Origin: Enterococcus italicus DSM 15952
GTDB taxonomy: Bacteria > Bacillota > Bacilli > Lactobacillales > Enterococcaceae
Direction: 5' to 3'
DNA: 41,076 nt
NCBI RefSeq assembly: GCF_000185365.1
Contig: NZ_GL622241.1
Location: 2,023,722 to 2,064,797 of the forward strand
This document shows, piece by piece, positions 36,589 through 41,076 of the stretch (position 1 is the first letter of the stretch; every line of letters begins with the position of its first letter). The notes below the pieces were generated by a model, which did not search any database, had not been told where the DNA came from, and saw nothing but the letters and a program-made list of their open reading frames with translations. Both the position numbers and the translations under genes were made by a program.

Positions 36589-37451
36589 TTACTTAGCTAC
36601 ATCTCTTGCAAGAGCCAAACATCCAATGATGGCTTGATTTCCATCTAAACTTGCTAATTGAATATAGTCGTTAATATTTTCTATAGTTTTATATCCATTA
36701 TTTAATTTAACAAATTCATTTTGTACCATGGGTAATAGCTGTTTCTGCTTAAACACTCCTCCACCCAAAATGAACATTTCAGTATCAAGTGTGAGGCTTG
36801 TATTCAAAATAGCCTGGGCTAGGTAATTAGATACAATTTTCCATATAGGATGATCTGCTGGAATAGTTTTTCCTAACATATGGGTTCTTTTTTCCAATGC
36901 TGGACCACTGATCATCCCTTCCAAACAGTTGCCGTGAAATGGACACACTCCAAAAAAGTCATCTTGTAAATCTTTTTGAATTATAACATGCCCCATTTCT
37001 GGATGTGAAATACCACCAACAAACTCTCCTTTGTTGATTGCACCACCACCAACACCTGTTCCCACTGTATAATAAACACAACTACTTTTTTCTTTAGCTG
37101 CACCATATAGATACTCTCCGTAACAGGAAGCTTGTACATCCGTAACAATACTTATTGGAATGGATAATTTTTTTTAATGTATCCCACTAAATCCGTATTT
37201 TGCCACTCAATTTTTGGTGTATTTGTAATCCATCCATATGTTGGAGAGTCAAGTCGAACATCAACAGGTCCAAACGTTCCAATGCCAAGCCCTTCTATTT
37301 GATATGAGGAAAAAAACTCGACTATTTTGGTCAATGTCACTTTAGGATGTTGTGTCGGAATTTCTATTTGTTTGATAATCTCAAAATTTTTATTTCCAAT
37401 TGCTAAAATAAATTTTGTTCCACCTGCTTCAATTGCGCCATAGTATGTCAT
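36589..37451 (-). pseudogene. scrK: ROK family fructokinase, frameshifted in a poly-A tract
   Basis: The N-terminal part (37451-37152) has the ATP motif AIEAGGTKFILAIG and ends in a false stop. The rest (frame open again from about 37165 to 36589) contains VTDVQASCYGEYLYGAA, then TVGTGVGGGAI, the ROK zinc motif region GHVIIQ...CPFHGNCLEG, and LGGGV. Between them is a run of eight A on the coding strand (37168-37175). Adding one A restores a continuous frame (YIKKKLSIPISIVTDVQ), about 288 aa, normal for fructokinase. It overlaps scrB by 4 nt. The lesion may be a true loss, a phase-variable switch, a slippage site corrected during expression, or a sequencing error. Confidence 0.85.
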
Positions 37452-38932
37452 GCTTTAACCTCACCAATTTCAAAAGACTGAATTGTTGCTTTCCCAACAG
37501 CATTAAACGATAAGTCATTTCCCTTTTCAATTTCATAGAAGTTTAATGTCATTGATTCTACCCCATTGATAAAAAATTCTAATGAAGATGTATCCCTAAA
37601 AATTTCTAAAATTAATTGATTTGAAACTAATGGTGCTTCTACAGTTCTTTTATTTAAAGATGGTTTTTCATCGCCAATAATTTCGTGCCCTACTTTTTCT
37701 CTTGAAATGGAGAACAGGTTCCCTTCCACTTCATAATGACAGATAATTGCTTCTTTGGTATTTTTAGCAAACTCCATAGTAAATGATTGTGATTCACTCA
37801 AATCTGCAACTAAGTGCATATAAGTATTATCATGGACAACCTTTTTAAAAATAACCATATAATTGCTTACCTCAATATTTTCAAAACCATATTGATATTC
37901 AATATCACCATAAATCAATGAAACCGGTTTTTGAATTAATTGGCCATCTTTGACATGTAATTCTCTTGGAAGAGTCATCGTGCCTGCCCAGCCATGTCCG
38001 AGCTCATGAGGAGGAATAGTACGTCCCCACATTTGCATCCAGGCTATCATTATTCGCTGTTTTTTACTATCTTCTAGCGTTTGTGGTGCATAAAAATCTA
38101 AACCAAAGTCAATCTCTTTTGAAGTTTCTACCCTAAAGACACCTTTTTCCCAATCAACTCTACCAATACAGGCCATGGTTGAACTGATATTGTAATATTG
38201 AAATTGCTGTTTTTCGATTTGAATAGGAGACATGATTAACACATCTTTCCCATCTAAGTGAAATAAATCTGGACATTCCCACATAATTCCTTGTCCATCT
38301 AATCCTTCTAACAATACTGAGTAGAATTGCCAATCAATCAAATTTTCTGATTGAAACATAACAATTTTCCCTCGATTGTCAATCGTTTTTGTCGCAATGA
38401 TTGCAAAAAAAGTCTCACCATGTTTTATTACTTTTGGATCACGAAAGTCATGGGGGATGCCCTCGCCCTTTAAGAGTCGATCATCAATAACGGGATTGCT
38501 CTCTAACTTGACAAAATTTATTCCATCTTCCGATACCGCAATACATTGGGTCTGAAACACGAGTTCTTTTTCAATGCGATGTCCCGTGTACATAAGATAG
38601 AGTTTGCCATCTTTTTCTATAGCGCTCCCAGAAAAGCACCCTTCTTTGTCATACCATTGATCAGGTGCAAGAGCGACTGGGAGATGATCCCAGTGCAACA
38701 AATCAACTGATTTCGCATGTCCCCAATGCATGGGACCCCACTGACTATCATAGGGATAATATTGATAGAATAGATGATACTCTCCACGAAAATAAACAAA
38801 TCCATTTGGATCATTAATCCAACCGAGTGGTGCCATAAAATGATACTGCTCCCGATACTGAGGCTGTACTCGATTCTTGTGCTTTTCTATAAAACGATTG
38901 GCTTTTGCTACTGTATATACTTCATCAATCAT
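37448..38932 (-). CDS. scrB: GH32 sucrose-6-phosphate hydrolase / fructan beta-fructosidase
   Basis: The 494 aa enzyme splits beta-fructosides. The nucleophile Asp41 is in WINDPNGF, the transition-state stabiliser in DFRDPKV, and the acid/base Glu in WECPDLF. A five-blade propeller is followed by the C-terminal beta-sandwich. No signal peptide is present, so it works on imported sugar. Because import here seems to be by an ABC transporter, which does not phosphorylate, the substrate may be free sucrose or short fructo-oligosaccharides rather than sucrose-6-phosphate. It begins 3 nt after the binding-protein gene. Confidence 0.9.
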   Translation of the reverse strand: MIDEVYTVAKANRFIEKHKNRVQPQYREQYHFMAPLGWINDPNGFVYFRGEYHLFYQYYPYDSQWGPMHWGHAKSVDLLHWDHLPVALAPDQWYDKEGCFSGSAIEKDGKLYLMYTGHRIEKELVFQTQCIAVSEDGINFVKLESNPVIDDRLLKGEGIPHDFRDPKVIKHGETFFAIIATKTIDNRGKIVMFQSENLIDWQFYSVLLEGLDGQGIMWECPDLFHLDGKDVLIMSPIQIEKQQFQYYNISSTMACIGRVDWEKGVFRVETSKEIDFGLDFYAPQTLEDSKKQRIMIAWMQMWGRTIPPHELGHGWAGTMTLPRELHVKDGQLIQKPVSLIYGDIEYQYGFENIEVSNYMVIFKKVVHDNTYMHLVADLSESQSFTMEFAKNTKEAIICHYEVEGNLFSISREKVGHEIIGDEKPSLNKRTVEAPLVSNQLILEIFRDTSSLEFFINGVESMTLNFYEIEKGNDLSFNAVGKATIQSFEIGEVKA

Positions 38933-38935
38933 CGA

Positions 38936-40546
38936 TTACTCCATTCCTTTAACAAAGGTATCATATCCATCTTGTTTAATTTTAATCCAATCTTCAATTC
39001 CAACTCGTTTCAACTCGGAAAGATAATCTTTCCATTCATCATCAATTTTCCCATTGGTAATCCATTCTGCTCGTTTCCGATAAATATAATCCCACATATC
39101 CGTTTCAATTTTAGCTAACTTATCTGTATTTTCTTTATCTAAGAAGACTTTTGGATAGTTATTTTCATTTTCAATGTATGGTAAGTAGGTTTTATGCATT
39201 AAATCCAAACGCCATTTTGCGTCATCTGGAATTGTGGTAACTGAACCGTAATAAGAGTTTAAGACAGCGAGTGGGCCCGCTACTTCCGTTTTTTGACGAA
39301 GCTCTCCAGGTGCTGTGCCATTTAAAGAGAGGTGTTTCAGCATGCCATTTTGCAATTCAAAAATATTCGCTTGTTCTTTATCTCCATAAGTGCCCCAATT
39401 GTTTTGTACAGATTGTAACGGTTCATACATTTTATCAATCCATTTTGCTGTTAATTCTAAATTTTTATTTGCACTTGTGATTACGAAACGATCTCTAGAG
39501 AATCCCATACCATTTGTTCTAGTAACATGTTTCGTTCCATCGGGTCCAGCTAAAACCGGCAATACGTCATAACTGTCATTATCACCAGTAATATTCATTT
39601 TATCCCAAGTGAAATATACCCCGTATTTTTGTTCTTTTCCTTTTGCAACATAGGTATTCCAATCTTGTTCGAATGCCTCGTTATCAATAAGTCCTTTTTT
39701 GTACATTTCATGAAAGTATTTAATTGCTTTTTTATAGCCTTCTTTATCCGCTGTAAATTGAGCATTTCCGTCGTTATCAACAATTAAGTGGTCGTCATTA
39801 TCCCCTTCACCAAAAGCGGCAAACAATAATTTTAAATCTTCATTTCCGCCATTATTGATAAAAGAAAATGGAATTTCATCCGCTTCTCCATTACCATTTG
39901 GGTCTTGCGTTTTAAATGCTTCTAAGACTTCCATTAGCTCATCTGTCGTTTCAGGCATTTTTAATCCCAATTTATTGAGCCAATCAACGTTAATCCATGC
40001 CATATCATTCACAGTATGAATAGATTCTTTTCCTTCACCTAACTCTTCAATCCAAGGTAAAGAATAGATATGTCCATCTGGAGCCGTTGATAATTGTTTG
40101 TATTGTGGATACTCATCAAAAATTTTCTTTAGATTTGGCATATATTTTTCAATTAACTCTTCTAAAGAAATAATTACGCCACTCTCTGCCCAATTCAACA
40201 AATCATAATCACTTGCTCCTGCATTGAAAATAGCATCTGGTAAATCACCACTCGCAATGTCTAAATTTCGCTTTTCCGCGAAATCAGAATTGTAGTTTGT
40301 CCAGTCAATATGCAAATTTGTTTCTTTTTCAAGCCGCTGAAAAATTAATTTATCATTAGGATTTTTAGGAGCGAGTGCGGCACTTTGAGAAATCATTTTT
40401 AGACTAACCTTTTCTTCAAGAGGAAAGCTCACATCTTTTAATTCATAATCTTGACTTGATTTGGCTTTGTTTTTAGAACTATTGCCGCAAGCTCCTAAAA
40501 TAAATGTACTCACGATTACCGTTGCAATTACCCAACTTTTTTTCAT
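38936..40546 (-). CDS. ABC transporter sugar-binding lipoprotein (LplA-type)
   Basis: The 536 aa protein is an extracellular solute-binding protein anchored by lipid. The signal peptide MKKSWVIATVIVSTFILGAC has the lipobox LGAC with Cys20. The long mature part (SLKMISQSAALAPKNPNDKLIFQRLEKETNLHIDW) is characteristic of the large LplA/YtcQ family, which binds oligosaccharides. A repeated acidic stretch DPNGNGEADEIPF resembles a calcium site seen in such proteins. It lies 35 nt downstream of the permease gene and just before scrB, which suggests import of sucrose, fructo-oligosaccharides or levan fragments. Confidence 0.9.
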   Translation of the reverse strand: MKKSWVIATVIVSTFILGACGNSSKNKAKSSQDYELKDVSFPLEEKVSLKMISQSAALAPKNPNDKLIFQRLEKETNLHIDWTNYNSDFAEKRNLDIASGDLPDAIFNAGASDYDLLNWAESGVIISLEELIEKYMPNLKKIFDEYPQYKQLSTAPDGHIYSLPWIEELGEGKESIHTVNDMAWINVDWLNKLGLKMPETTDELMEVLEAFKTQDPNGNGEADEIPFSFINNGGNEDLKLLFAAFGEGDNDDHLIVDNDGNAQFTADKEGYKKAIKYFHEMYKKGLIDNEAFEQDWNTYVAKGKEQKYGVYFTWDKMNITGDNDSYDVLPVLAGPDGTKHVTRTNGMGFSRDRFVITSANKNLELTAKWIDKMYEPLQSVQNNWGTYGDKEQANIFELQNGMLKHLSLNGTAPGELRQKTEVAGPLAVLNSYYGSVTTIPDDAKWRLDLMHKTYLPYIENENNYPKVFLDKENTDKLAKIETDMWDYIYRKRAEWITNGKIDDEWKDYLSELKRVGIEDWIKIKQDGYDTFVKGME

Positions 40547-40581
40547 TTTTTTCCCTCATCTTTCTATATTGTATTATTTTT

Positions 40582-41076
40582 TTATCCTTTTACTGATCCC
40601 ACTAGTACGCCCTTATCAAAATATTTTTGGAAGAATGGATACATAACAATAAGTGGTAAACTTGAAACAACAATAGTGGCATACTTGATTAATTCAGCAA
40701 TCTGTTTCATTTCTGCCATAGCTGTGTTGGAACCAACCATATCCTGTGATGGTTGATTTTGGATTAGTATATTTCTTAAAACCAATTGTAACGGCTGTAA
40801 ATCAGGATCCTTTATATAAATCATTGCATCAAAATAAGCATTCCATTGTCCCACAAATGCATATAAAAATAAGACAAACATAATTGGTTTTGCTAAAGGC
40901 AACATAATTTTAAATAAAATTTGCATATCATTTGCACCATCAATAGTTGCAGCTTCAGATAATTCTTTCGGTAATGCACTGAAATAAGTCTGAGCAAGGA
41001 TGATATTCCAAACATTGATTGCCCCTGGAATAATCAGTGACCAGACAGTATCTAGCATCCCAAGATTTTTTATTAA
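40582..41076 (-). CDS. ABC transporter permease (LplC/YtcP-type), partial at window edge
   Basis: The frame is open to the end of the window, so the N-terminal half is missing; the visible part is about 165 codons. The permease EAA loop reads ELSEAATIDGANDMQILFKIMLPLAKPI, typical of sugar MalG-like permeases. The C-terminus ends in FFQKYFDKGVLVGSVKG, characteristic of LplC/YtcP. A first permease (LplB-like) is expected just beyond the window. The ATPase is probably encoded elsewhere and shared, as in other members of this transporter group. Confidence 0.9.
   Translation of the reverse strand, partial: LIKNLGMLDTVWSLIIPGAINVWNIILAQTYFSALPKELSEAATIDGANDMQILFKIMLPLAKPIMFVLFLYAFVGQWNAYFDAMIYIKDPDLQPLQLVLRNILIQNQPSQDMVGSNTAMAEMKQIAELIKYATIVVSSLPLIVMYPFFQKYFDKGVLVGSVKG

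Overview
The window looks like chromosome of a low-GC Gram-positive lactic acid bacterium, most likely an Enterococcus. The evidence is an enterocin A-type immunity protein, an S. pyogenes-like type II-A Cas9 of 1330 aa, and typical Lactobacillales families (DUF1836 plus DegV, DUF1722, DUF2200). From memory, unchecked, a 1330 aa Cas9 fits the one reported for Enterococcus italicus. A branched-chain amino acid operon and his/trp remnants are uncommon in enterococci and recall lactococcal gene content.

Layout. (1) 1-3100: an ATP-grasp ligase gene, a frameshifted esterase and a second esterase. (2) 3126-9760: ilvD-ilvB-ilvH-ilvC-ilvA on the minus strand, preceded by an attenuator with a 19-residue leader peptide that contains the run VIILLI. 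(3) 9840-12440: dat, hisE, hisI and a 3' stub of hisF, fused head-on to a 5'-truncated, doubly broken trpA. (4) 12514-12864: a DUF2200 gene. (5) 12959-20686: a complete type II-A CRISPR-Cas locus, with a 24-repeat array, leader, csn2, cas2, cas1 and cas9 on the minus strand and a divergent tracrRNA on the plus strand. (6) 20714-33399: housekeeping and stress genes: glycerate kinase, RarD-type permease, ahpF/ahpC, a MetE-like methyltransferase, PhnA, truA, an amidase, a P1 peptidase, a Tyr phosphatase, an NTP-PPase-like protein, DUF1836/DegV and DUF1722. (7) 33392-35353: a decayed membrane-protein gene and an orphan bacteriocin immunity gene. (8) 35432-41076: a sugar locus with a LacI-type regulator, a ROK fructokinase frameshifted in a poly-A tract, a GH32 sucrose/fructan hydrolase, a solute-binding lipoprotein and an ABC permease cut by the window edge.

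The CRISPR locus looks intact and functional. All 23 non-terminal repeats are the same, the distal terminal repeat is degenerate, the leader ends in CTGCGAG, all Cas9 catalytic residues are present, and the PAM-reading Arg-x-Arg pair of SpCas9 is conserved, which predicts an NGG PAM. The less expected signals lie in its regulatory DNA: a 23/24-bp direct repeat flanking the tracrRNA gene, whose distal copy abuts the best cas9 promoter, and an 11-nt inverted fragment of the repeat near the predicted start of the array transcript.

Several genes are broken (esterase, hisF, trpA, membrane transporter, scrK). Together they suggest ongoing gene decay of the kind seen in nutrient-rich niches, while the ilv operon and its attenuator remain intact.
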